Below are positions 44,686-56,500 of a stretch of 64,000 bases of DNA, piece by piece. Below the pieces are notes generated by a model. That model searched no databases. It saw only the letters and a list, made by a program, of their open reading frames with translations, and was not told the DNA's origin. The stretch comes from Cheilinus undulatus (lineage: Eukaryota > Chordata > Actinopteri > Labriformes > Labridae), in contig NC_054868.1 in the NCBI RefSeq assembly GCF_018320785.1, positions 460,885 through 524,884 of the forward strand, written 5' to 3'. The translations under genes and the position numbers were made by a program. The number at the start of each line of letters is the position of its first letter. Positions within the stretch are counted from its first letter, which is position 1.

Positions 44686-45310
44686 CAGTGATAACGCGTG
44701 GCTGCTTTATGTCTTCGTTTCAAATATTATTCCCCCAGAAAACCTTAGAAAAGGGAAACTTTTTTGCTGCTATATACAATTTTTTTTTGCCACTTTTCCC
44801 TCATTTAAGCTACTGTTTGTCATCAAATAACCCTTTTTCACTTTTTTTTTTGCCATTTTTGCCTCTTCTTTTTGCCACTTTTTTCCCGTTTTTGCCCTTT
44901 TTCACCATTTTTTGCCCGTTTAAGCACCCTTTAACCATTAAAAACTAATTTCCTATTTTCTTGCCTATTTTTGCCACTTCTTTTATCCCTTTTTCATCAT
45001 TTTTGCCACTTTTCACCCATTTAAGCTACCCTTTGCCATTAATTACTATTAGTTTTCTAATTTTTTTTCTACTTTTGGAACATTTTTTGCCACCTGTAAC
45101 TCATTTTTAACCCATTTCTGCTACTTTCTGACCATTTTTCCACTTCTTCTCCCCATATTTTCCTGTTTTGCTGCTTTTGGACCATTTTTACCCCCTTTAA
45201 CTTGTTTTTTTTGTGCTACTTCTCGCTGTTTTCGCCACTCTTCACCACATAGATTGTTGCTCTTGCAAAGGTATGTTTCAATAATGTGGCTCTTTGGTTG
45301 AGTAACGCTG
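44686..45310 (+). mobile_element. hAT-like miniature element, copy 10
   Basis: It starts CAGTGATAACGCGTGGCTGC and ends GGTTGAGTAACGCTG, with flanks ggttagct and tgttagat (6 of 8). The T-rich core and the 'attattcccccagaaaacct' block are as in the other copies. Confidence 0.87.
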
Positions 45311-46385
45311 TGTTAGATAGTGTCAGGCTTCCCATGTTAGCATAGCGACGTTAGCTTTGACAACAGAAGGAAGACCAGCCTCCACCAGAACCAGACTGAG
45401 CCAAGTGGACCATTAGACCTGGACCTGGATAGGTAAAGAGCCCAGGTTTTTTCTTTTTAAAGCAGAATTGTCCTTTAAATGGATGAACTCTCTGCGTAAC
45501 CTCACAACCTCAGGGTCTTCCTGGTGGGTTTCTGGAGGTCCTGCTCTCACAGGGTCCACGTTCCTGCCATGAAGTCCGCCATTGTTCTGGACCTAAAGTG
45601 GCCCTCAGCTCTGACTCCGCCCCCTCCCAGGTGAACCCACCGTTTGAGGTTGTCTCGCTCCTTTCTGGTCAGATTTAAGCATAACGGACGGCTCGCCGGG
45701 TTGGAACCCCACCGTGGCTCTGCGGCCGCCGCAGTCCGCCATTGTTCCTGCTGAGGCCGGGGTGGTCATGAATAGCCAATAAAAAGCCCATCGCTCCTGG
45801 AGAAAAGGTGCCCGCAGAGCGTGTGATGGCCTCCATAGAGCGCTCAGCGTGGAAACCATCTGTCCGCTGGCCGTGTGAATGGGATAATTGAGTGTTATAG
45901 AGAGCAGAGAAAAGATCTGATTGGTATTCTTTAGAAAGAGCCAGGGGTTTCACAGCACATCTGCCCCTCCGCATTCACCACCATTCACTGGGAGCTCAAT
46001 TAGCACACTCAATTAAGCCCTCATAATCCTTTTAGCGCTCCTCCCAACGCCACGCCCGCCCGCCAAGGAGAAGTGTCACCAAACGAGACTTTAGTGACTG
46101 TTTTCTTTAGGAGGAAGGAGGAGACAAAGCAGTGTTGGTCCTCCAATACTCCACAGAAGAGCTGCAGCTGGCAGCGTCCGCGGCTCACCCTGACCGCCAT
46201 TGTTCCCGCCTTTTCTCTCACACTAACAATCACTCAGAGGAGCTCTGAATAGAAGGGCGCATGCAGGAGATCCAGGAACACGGTCTGAATGCCCACAGTG
46301 TCAGCCACCGTGAAAAGAGGCTGATTTAATCCCCATTAGTGCTGCGTGAGCCAGAGCTCATGAATTTAACGGCCTTAATGTGAGA
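45311..46385. promoter_or_regulatory. Single-copy GC-moderate region, candidate conserved non-coding element (45600..46250)
   Basis: No splice-compatible exon is seen. The part at about 45760..46040 has features of vertebrate developmental enhancers: 'gggataattgagtgttatag', 'gatctgattggtattcttt' and 'gctcaattagcacactcaat' with a second 'caattaagc', i.e. several homeodomain-type ATTA/AATT cores close together and no repeats. It lies between rrp36 and jag1, and jag1 is the developmental gene nearby. This is a guess from composition; no alignment was made. Confidence 0.35.
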
Positions 46386-49300
46386 CACCGGAGCGCTAAC
46401 ATCATAGCATCAGATAAACTCCAGAGCGCTAACATCATAGCATCAGATAAACATCAGAGCGCTAACATCATAGCATCAGAGAAACACCAGAGCGCTAACA
46501 TCATAGCATCAGAGAAACACCAGAGCGCTAACATCATAGCATCAGATAAACATCAGAGCGCTAACATAGCATCAGAGAAACACCAGAGCGCTAACATCAT
46601 AGCATCAGATAAACATCAGAGCGCTAACATCATAGCATCAGATAAACTCCAGAGCGCTAACATCATAGCATCAGAGAAACACCAGAGCGCTAACATCATA
46701 GCATCAGAGAAACACCAGAGCGCTAACATCATAGCATCAGATAAACACCAGAGCGCTAACATCATAGCATCAGATAAACTCCAGAGCGCTAACATCATAG
46801 CATCAGAGAAACACCAGAGCGCTAACATCATAGCATCAGAGAAACACCAGAGCGCTAACATCATAGCATCAGATAAACACCAGAGCGCTAACATCATAGC
46901 ATCAGATAAACTCCAGAGCGCTAACATCATAGCATCAGAGAAACACCAGAGCGCTAACATGATAGCATCAGATAAACACCAGAGCGCTAACATCATAGCA
47001 TCAGAGAAACACCAGAGTGCTAACATCATAGCATCAGATAAACATCAGAGCGCTAACATAGCATCAGAGAAACACCAGAGCGCTAACATCATAGCATCAG
47101 ATAAACATCAGAGCGCTAACATCATAGCATCAGATAAACTCCAGAGCGCTAACATCATAGCATCAGATAAACATCAGAGCGCTAACATCATAGCATCAGA
47201 GAAACACCAGAGCGCTAACATCATAGCATCAGAGAAACACCAGAGCGCTAACATCATAGCATCAGATAAACTCCAGATCGCTAACATCATAGCATCAGAT
47301 AAACTCCAGAGCGCTAACATCATAGCATCAGAGAAACATCAGAGCGCTAACATCATAGCATCAGAGAAACACCAGAGCGCTAACATCATAGCATCAGATA
47401 AACACCAGAGCGCTAACATCATAGCATCAGATAAACACCAGAGCGCTAACATGATAGCATCAGATAAACACCAGAGCGCTAACATCATAGCATCAGATAA
47501 ACTCCAGAGCGCTAACATCATAGCATCAGAGAAACACCAGAGCGCTAACATAGCATCAGAGAAACACCAGAGCGCTAACATCATAGCATCAGATAAACTC
47601 CAGAGCGCTAACATCATAGCATCAGATAAACTCCAGAGCGCTAACATCATAGCATCAGATAAACATCAGAGCGCTAACATAGCATCAGAGAAACACCAGA
47701 GCGCTAACATCATAGCATCACAGAAACACCAGAGCGCTAACATCATAGCATCAGATAAACACCAGAGCGCTAACATCATAGCATCAGATAAACACCAGAG
47801 CGCTAACATCATAGCATCAGAGAAACACCAGAGCGCTAACATCATAGCATCAGAGAAACACCAGAGCGCTAACATCATAGCATCAGATAAACTCCAGAGC
47901 GCTAACATCATAGCATCAGATAAACACCAGAGCGCTAACATCATAGCATCAGATAAACACCAGAGCGCTAACATAGCATCAGAGAAACACCAGAGCGCTA
48001 ACATCATAGCATCAGAGAAACACCAGAGCGCTAACATCATAGCATCAGAGAAACACCAGAGCGCTAACATCATAGCATCAGATAAACATCAGAGCGCTAA
48101 CATAGCATCAGAGAAACACCAGAGAGCTAACATCATAGCATCAGATAAACATCAGAGCGCTAACATCATAGCATCAGATAAACTCCAGAGCGCTAACATC
48201 ATAGCATCAGATAAACATCAGAGCGCTAACATCATAGCATCAGAGAAACACCAGAGCGCTAACATCATAGCATCAGAGAAACACCAGAGCGCTAACATCA
48301 TAGCATCAGATAAACTCCAGAGCGCTAACATCATAGCATCAGAGAAACATCAGAGCGCTAACATCATAGCATCAGAGAAACACCAGAGCGCTAACATCAT
48401 AGCATCAGATAAACACCAGAGCGCTAACATCATAGCATCAGATAAACACCAGAGCGCTAACATCATAGCATCAGATAAACACCAGAGCGCTAACATCATA
48501 GCATCAGATAAACTCCAGAGCGCTAACATCATAGCATCAGAGAAACACCAGAGCGCTAACATAGCATCAGAGAAACACCAGAGCGCTAACATCATAGCAT
48601 CAGATAAACTCCAGAGCGCTAACATCATAGCATCAGATAAACTCCAGAGCGCTAACATCATAGCATCAGAGAAACACCAGAGCGCTAACATCATAGCATC
48701 AGATAAACACCAGAGCGCTAACATCATAGCATCAGATAAACACCAGAGCGCTAACATCATAGCATCAGAGAAACACCAGAGCGCTAACATCATAGCATCA
48801 GATAAACACCAGAGCGCTAACATCATAGCATCAGATAAACTCCAGAGCGCTAACATCATAGCATCAGATAAACTCCAGAGCGCTAACATCATAGCATCAG
48901 AGAAACACCAGAGCGCTAACATCATAGCATCAGATAAACACCAGAGCGCTAACATAGCATCAGAGAAACACCAGAGCGCTAACATCATAGCATCAGAGAA
49001 ACACCAGAGCGCTAACATCATAGCATCAGAGAAACACCAGAGCGCTAACATCATAGCATCAGATAAACACCAGAGCGCTAACATAGCATCAGAGAAACAC
49101 CAGAGCGCTAACATCATAGCATCAGATAAACACCAGAGCGCTAACATCATAGCATCAGATAAACACCAGAGCGCTAACATCATAGCATCAGAGAAACACC
49201 AGAGCGCTAACATCATAGCATCAGAGAAACACCAGAGCGCTAACATCATAGCATCAGAGAAACACCAGAGCGCTAACATAGCATCAGAGAAACACCAGAG

Positions 49301-52300
49301 CGCTAACATCATAGCATCAGAGAAACACCAGAGCGCTAACATCATAGCATCAGATAAACACCAGAGCGCTAACATCATAGCATCAGATAAACATCAGAGC
49401 GCTAACATAGCATCAGAGAAACACCAGAGCGCTAACATCATAGCATCAGATAAACATCAGAGAGCTAACATCATAGCATCAGAGAAACACCAGAGCGCTA
49501 ACATCATAGCATCAGATAAACACCAGAGCGCTAACATCATAGCATCAGATAAACACCAGAGCGCTAACATCATAGCATCAGATAAACACCAGAGCGCTAA
49601 CATCATAGCATCAGATAAACACCAGAGCGCTAACATCATAGCATCAGATAAACACCAGAGCGCTAACATCATAGCATCAGAGAAACACCAGAGCGCTAAC
49701 ATCATAGCATCAGATAAACACCAGAGCGCTAACATCATAGCATCAGAGAAACACCAGAGCGCTAACATCATAGCATCAGAGAAACACCAGAGCGCTAACA
49801 TCATAGCATCAGAGAAACACCAGAGCGCTAACATAGCATCAGAGAAACACCAGAGCTCTAACATAGCATCAGAGAAACACCAGAGCGCTAACATCATAGC
49901 ATCAGATAAACATCAGAGCGCTAACATAGCATCAGAGAAACACCAGAGCGCTAACATCATAGCATCAGATAAACACCAGAGCGCTAACATCATAGCATCA
50001 GATAAACACCAGAGCGCTAACATAGCATCAGATAAACACCAGAGCGCTAACATCATAGCATCAGAGAAACACCAGAGCGCTAACATCATAGCATCAGAGA
50101 AACACCAGAGCGCTAACATCATAGCATCAGATAAACACCAGAGCGCTAACATCATAGCATCAGAGAAACACCAGAGCGCTAACATCATAGCATCAGATAA
50201 ACACCAGAGCGCTAACATAGCATCAGATAAACACCAGAGCGCTAACATCATAGCATCAGAGAAACACCAGAGCGCTAACATCATAGCATCAGAGAAACAC
50301 CAGAGCGCTAACATCATAGCATCAGATAAACACCAGAGCGCTAACATCATAGCATCAGAGAAACACCAGAGCGCTAACATCATAGCATCAGAGAAACACC
50401 AGAGCGCTAACATCATAGCATCAGAGAAACACCAGAGCGCTAACATCATAGCATCAGAGAAACACCAGAGCGCTAACATCATAGCATCAGATAAACACCA
50501 GAGCGCTAACATCATAGCATCAGAGAAACACCAGAGCGCTAACATCATAGCATCAGAGAAACACCAGAGCGCTAACATCATAGCATCAGAGAAACACCAG
50601 AGCGCTAACATCATAGCATCAGAGAAACACCAGAGCGCTAACATCATAGCATCAGAGAAACACCAGAGCGCTAACATCATAGCATCAGAGAAACACCAGA
50701 GTGCTAACATCATAGCATCAGATAAACATCAGAGCGCTAACATAGCATCAGAGAAACACCAGAGCGCTAACATCATAGCATCAGATAAACATCAGAGCGC
50801 TAACATCATAGCATCAGATAAACTCCAGAGCGCTAACATCATAGCATCAGAGAAACACCAGAGCGCTAACATCATAGCATCAGATAAACACCAGAGCGCT
50901 AACATCATAGCATCAGAGAAACACCAGAGCGCTAACATCATAGCATCAGAGAAACACCAGAGCGCTAACATCATAGCATCAGAGAAACACCAGAGCGCTA
51001 ACATCATAGCATCAGAGAAACACCAGAGTGCTAACATCATAGCATCAGATAAACATCAGAGCGCTAACATAGCATCAGAGAAACACCAGAGCGCTAACAT
51101 CATAGCATCAGATAAACACCAGAGCGCTAACATCATAGCATCAGATAAACACCAGAGCGCTAACATCATAGCATCAGAGAAACACCAGAGCGCTAACATC
51201 ATAGCATCAGAGAAACACCAGAGCGCTAACATCATAGCATCAGATAAACACCAGAGCGCTAACATCATAGCATCAGAGAAACACCAGAGCGCTAACATCA
51301 TAGCATCAGATAAACTCCAGAGCGCTAACATCATAGCATCAGATAAACTCCAGAGCGCTAACATCATAGCATCAGATAAACACCAGAGCGCTAACATCAT
51401 AGCATCAGAGAAACATCAGAGCGCTAACATCATAGCATCAGAGAAACACCAGAGCGCTAACATCATAGCATCAGATAAACACCAGAGCGCTAACATGATA
51501 GCATCAGATAAACACCAGAGCGCTAACATCATAGCATCAGATAAACACCAGAGCGCTAACATCATAGCATCAGATAAACTCCAGAGCGCTAACATCATAG
51601 CATCAGAGAAACACCAGAGCGCTAACATAGCATCAGAGAAACACCAGAGCGCTAACATCATAGCATCAGATAAACTCCAGAGCGCTAACATCATAGCATC
51701 AGATAAACTCCAGAGCGCTAACATCATAGCATCAGATAAACATCAGAGCGCTAACATAGCATCAGAGAAACACCAGAGCGCTAACATCATAGCATCAGAT
51801 AAACATCAGAGAGCTAACATCATAGCATCAGAGAAACACCAGAGCGCTAACATCATAGCATCAGATAAACACCAGAGCGCTAACATCATAGCATCAGATA
51901 AACACCAGAGCGCTAACATCATAGCATCAGATAAACACCAGAGCGCTAACATCATAGCATCAGATAAACACCAGAGCGCTAACATAGCATCAGATAAACA
52001 CCAGAGCGCTAACATCATAGCATCAGAGAAACACCAGAGTGCTAACATCATAGCATCAGATAAACACCAGAGCGCTAACATCATAGCATCAGATAAACAC
52101 CAGAGCTCTAACATAGCATCAGAGAAACACCAGAGCGCTAACATCATAGCATCAGATAAACACCAGAGCGCTAACATCATAGCATCAGATAAACACCAGA
52201 GCGCTAACATCATAGCATCAGATAAACACCAGAGCGCTAACATAGCATCAGATAAACACCAGAGCGCTAACATCATAGCATCAGAGAAACACCAGAGCGC

Positions 52301-53200
52301 TAACATCATAGCATCAGAGAAACACCAGAGCGCTAACATCATAGCATCAGAGAAACACCAGAGCGCTAACATCATAGCATCAGAGAAACACCAGAGCGCT
52401 AACATCATAGCATCAGATAAACACCAGAGCGCTAACATCATAGCATCAGATAAACACCAGAGCGCTAACATCATAGCATCAGATAAACATCAGAGCGCTA
52501 ACATAGCATCAGAGAAACACCAGAGCGCTAACATCATAGCATCAGAGAAACACCAGAGCGCTAACATCATAGCATCAGATAAACACCAGAGCGCTAACAT
52601 CATAGCATCAGATAAACACCAGAGCGCTAACATAGCATCAGATAAACACCAGAGCGCTAACATAGCATCAGAGAAACACCAGAGCGCTAACATCATAGCA
52701 TCAGAGAAACACCAGAGTGCTAACATCATAGCATCAGAGAAACACCAGAGCGCTAACATCATAGCATCAGAGAAACACCAGAGCGCTAACATCATAGCAT
52801 CAGAGAAACACCAGAGCGCTAACATCATAGCATCAGATAAACACCAGAGCGCTAACATCATAGCATCAGATAAACACCAGAGCTCTAACATAGCATCAGA
52901 GAAACACCAGAGCGCTAACATCATAGCATCAGATAAACACCAGAGCGCTAACATCATAGCATCAGAGAAACACCAGAGCGCTAACATCATAGCATCAGAT
53001 AAACACCAGAGCGCTAACATCATAGCATCAGAGAAACACCAGAGCGCTAACATCATAGCATCAGATAAACACCAGAGTGCTAACATCATAGCATCAGATA
53101 AACATCAGAGCGCTAACATCATAGCATCAGATAAACACCAGAGCGCTAACATCATAGCATCAGATAAACACCAGAGCGCTAACATCATAGCATCAGAGTA
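46386..53200. repeat. Giant 33/30-bp tandem array, about 6.8 kb, about 200 units
   Basis: The unit is 33 bp, 'agcgctaacatcatagcatc' plus 'agataaacaccag', with 30-bp variants lacking one 'atc'. Substitutions are few and discrete: gat/gag, cac/cat/ctc, and rare 'gtgct', 'gagct' or 'atgata'. Because all unit lengths are multiples of 3 and no unit holds an in-frame stop, one plus-strand frame stays open for 2322 codons (46380..53348), reading SANIIAS(D/E)KHQ repeats; minus-strand frames read MMLALWCFSDA repeats. The first codon of the long frame is GTG, with no in-frame ATG before about 46957, inside the array. I therefore call it a satellite and not a gene. Confidence 0.95.
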
Positions 53201-53350
53201 TTACCTCACTACTGATGTGAGTCACTACATAAGAAGCTGGGTTCAGTCCAGACACATGGAAAACTGTTCTGTGGTCACAGTTCCACAGCCTGCGGCTCTG
53301 ATGGTGAGGGGCCCCGTCCCAACCTTTCTGAGGTTCAAACTGAGCTGACG
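53201..53350 (+). pseudogene. Tc1 transposase-region fragments at the right edge of the array
   Basis: 'catggaaaactgttctgtgg', then 'agcctgcggctctgatggtg' and 'cgtcccaacctttctgagg' appear in the order found in a fish Tc1 lineage, with large deletions between. These codons form the tail of the long open frame of the array. Confidence 0.5.
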
Positions 53351-53425
53351 GTTGTTGGTCAGACGTCTCAGTGTAACATCAGAGAGTTGTCTGTGGTCTA
53401 CTGTGAGTCAGATATTTGTCTATGA

Positions 53426-54048
53426 CAGCACTACTCAACCAGAGAGCCACAATACTGAAAAATATCTTTACAAGAGCCACAATCTGAGAGGTGGAAAGTG
53501 GAAAAAGCAGCTAGAAGTAGCAAAAAAAAAAAAAGTTAGAGGTGGAAGAATGGTCCAAAAGCAGCAAAAATGGGAGAAGATGCGGTGATAAAGTGGAAAA
53601 ACGGTCAGAAAGTAGTAGAAATGGGTGAGAAGTGACAAAAAATGAGTTACAGGCGGCAAAAAAGGTGCAAAAGTGGCAAAAAATAGAAAAGTAGCTGTAT
53701 TTAATAACAAAGAGTGGCTTAAGTGGGTAAAAAGTGAAGAGAAATGGTAAAAAGAAGTGGCAAAAATGGGCTAAAAATAGGAAACTAGTAGTATTTAATG
53801 GTTCAAGGATGTTTAAATGGGCAAAAAATGGTGAGAAAGGGAAAAAATTGGACAAAAGTGATAAAATCGAGAAAAAGTGGCAAAAAGAAGGGAAAAAGTG
53901 GTATTCAATGACAAAACGCCGCTTTAATGGATGAAAAGTGGCAAAAAAAAATGGTAAAAAGCAGCAAAAAGTTCCCCTTTTCTCAGGGTTTCTGGGGGAA
54001 TAATTTTTCAAATGAAGACATAAAGGAGCCACACGTTAGGAATCACTG
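53426..54048 (-). mobile_element. hAT-like miniature element, copy 11
   Basis: In inverse orientation it starts CAGCACTACTCAACCAGAG and ends with 'aaaggagccacacgttagga' and ATCACTG. I found no matching target-site duplication. Confidence 0.8.
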
Positions 54049-54054
54049 AGATAA

Positions 54055-54655
54055 CCTCTAAACCTCTAAAAATGACTTCAAGTAGCAATAAAAATAAGTT
54101 AAAGGTAGCAAAAATGGTCAAAAGCAACAACAGTGGGTGAAAATGAGGAGGAAAAGCAGAAACAGGGGTCAGAAAGTAGCAAAAAATGGTTGAAAAGGGG
54201 AAAAAAATGAGTAACAGGCGACATAAAATGGAACAAATGTGGCAAAAAATGAATGAAAAGTGGCAAAAATGGACAAAAAACAGGAAACAAGTGATACTTA
54301 ATGGCAAAGGGTAGAGTAAATGGGTGAAAATGGCAACAATGGAATAAAAGTGTCATAAAGAAGTGTCAAAATGTGCAGACGTAGAAAAAAGTGGTATTTA
54401 ATGGCAACAGTGCAAAAATGGGAGAGAAGAGGCAAAAAATAGTGAAAAAGGGCAAAAATGGAAAAAATAGCAAAAGAAGTTGCAAAAATGGGCAAAAAAG
54501 ATGAAACAAGTGATATCTAATGGCTAAAGGTAGCTTAAATGGGTGAAAATGGCAAAAAAGTTTCCTTTTTCTGAGGTTTTCTGGTGGAATAATATTTCGA
54601 ATAAAGACATAAAAGAGCCACGTGTGGGTCCAGAGCCTCAGGTTGAGCAACACTG
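54055..54655 (-). mobile_element. hAT-like miniature element, copy 12, left-truncated
   Basis: It directly follows copy 11 in the same orientation, with the A-rich core 'ggcaaaaatggacaaaaaac', then the 'ttttctggtggaataatatt' block and end GGTTGAGCAACACTG. The other terminus is missing, so the two copies may have recombined. Confidence 0.75.
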
Positions 54656-55135
54656 GTCTGAGATGTAATCATTGGTTTTATTTACATCTCACAGTGACCC
54701 AGCTTTTTTGAAACTGTTGTAAAGAGCTGGGTCAGATATGTTGGAGCGTTTGAGGGCATAGCAGCTGAATATGACTGAGACTGTCCCCCTATGGAACCAG
54801 GACTTAAACTCCTAGATGATTCTGACTTCATGACTTCATTCCTGAAATAAACTCGTCTTTATGAACTGTGGCAAAAACTAAAATAAAGTGAAATTGTCCT
54901 TAATTTGAAAAACAGACAGCATCTTTAGAAGAAAGGAAGTGTTGACAGATCTGAGTGTGCAGGTGCTTCAGAGCCTCGGGTGTTTGTAGAGGACCTGCTA
55001 GAAAACTACACACTTACAGCCGGAGTCTATTACACTGTTTATGACGCGTGTGTTTATACTACATCTGCACTGGAGAAGGAGGATGTTTCTAGAAGGACAC
55101 TGAGCTCTGGACCACCCTGACTGTGATATGTCAGC
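54656..55135. other. Intergenic DNA with a short Tc1 end (54680..54720)
   Basis: 'ggttttatttacatctcaca' with 'gtgacccagcttttttgaaa' is a Tc1 terminal remnant. The rest looks single-copy, with no gene. Confidence 0.5.
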
Positions 55136-55139
55136 GTTA

Positions 55140-55265
55140 CTCCTCTGGTTTAATATGCAAACAGAACCATTGCTCTGTCTCCTCTGGTTTAATATGCAAA
55201 CAGAACCATTGCTCTGTCTCCTCTGGTTTAATATGCAAACAGAACCATTGCTCTGTCTCCTCTGG
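55140..55265. repeat. 39-bp minisatellite, about 3.3 copies
   Basis: The unit is 'cctctggtttaatatgcaaa' plus 'cagaaccattgctctgtct'; copies are identical. Confidence 0.95.
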
Positions 55266-56245
55266 TTTGAATTCTACCCAGGGATGAAAATAGACATGCA
55301 AATGAGAGCTCCTGTAGGTTTTAAAGGGTTAAAGGTCTGATTCAACAGGATGATGCAGCGTTAAAACCCAAAACCCAAGAACATTATATATATGTATATA
55401 TATATATATGTGCCCTAAAGACATTTTCCCCTCACAGTGCTGCAGAGCAAACAGCGTCTCTGTGAGTCATTCATGTCTAAAATCAGAACACAAAGAGGCG
55501 TCGGCCTCAAAAATGTCCCTTCAGGAAGTTTATTCAAGCCACAACGCACGCATTTTTGTCTTTTTGTCGTGCACCTTCAGGAGTTTATTGTCTGGAGGGT
55601 CTCTTTTTTCACTTTCTCTGTAAAATCAGAACGTCTCATTCATAAACAGCAACACAGGCCACATTTACTCAGAAACACTGAACGACTTTCATTTACAGTT
55701 TAACATTTGTCAGTGCTGAGATGGCAGCGCTTTATCATCACCATGCACAGAATAAATCTGCAAAACAGACAAAAAAGCTGAAAGCTCACTCCAGGAAATA
55801 CAGACGACGTTTGATGGAATGCAAAAAAGTTTGAGTAAAAATGTAGAGACATTTCATGAAACACAAAAAAGTTTAAAAAACACAAAATCACAACATTACA
55901 CATGGAAAATAACACGTTATAAAACCCCAAAATACTCTAATATCAGCATTTTTTATACTTGAAAACATTTGATAAAATTCAGACACATTTTTAAAATATT
56001 TAAATGTTTGTAAAAAATCCTACGAGTGAAATTCAAAGAGTTTTAGTTAGAAAAAAAAAGATTTTTAAAATTCAAACAGAAGAAAGCATCTGTTAGAGCA
56101 GGAACATGTAAACGGTTAAAGTCTGAGTTTTTCAGTGAATCTTTGTGGTTTCAGTAAAATGTTCTAACAGCTGATGGTCGATCTGTTCCACCGTGTTTAT
56201 CGTCCTTCCTCTGCAGTAAAAGCTGTTAAGAAAGTTTAAAATTCA
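55266..56245. other. Intergenic, no recognised feature
   Basis: Mostly AT-rich DNA with a (TA)n/(GTATATA) patch at about 55385..55412. No coding signal seen. Confidence 0.5.
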
Positions 56246-56249
56246 AACA

Positions 56250-56500
56250 CCATGGATGCTGCTGAGGATGGATCCTGGAGATCTTTGCTGAGGATGGATC
56301 CTGGAGATCTTTGCTGAGGATGGATCCTGGAGATCTTTGCTGAAGATGGATCCTGGAGATCTTTGCTGAGGATGGATCCTGGAGATCTTTGCTGAGGATG
56401 GATCCTGGAGATCTTTGCTGAAGATGGATCCTGGAGATCTTTGCTGAGGATGGATCCTGGAGATCTTTGCTGAAGATGGATCCTGGAGATCTTTGCTGAT
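56250..56500. repeat. 26-bp minisatellite, about 9 copies
   Basis: The unit is 'gctgaggatggatcctggag' plus 'atcttt', with gctgaagat variants. A 26-bp period shifts frame each unit, so the antisense frame cycles through three peptides. Confidence 0.95.

Noticed and set aside
46386..53200. CRISPR-like array
   Set aside because: Repeats are contiguous with no variable spacers, and the genome is vertebrate.
46380..53348. 2322-codon open reading frame as a giant repetitive protein gene
   Set aside because: It starts at GTG, has no upstream in-frame ATG, is a by-product of 33/30-bp units without stops, shows antisense open frames too, and its tail is Tc1 debris. Kept as a repeat.
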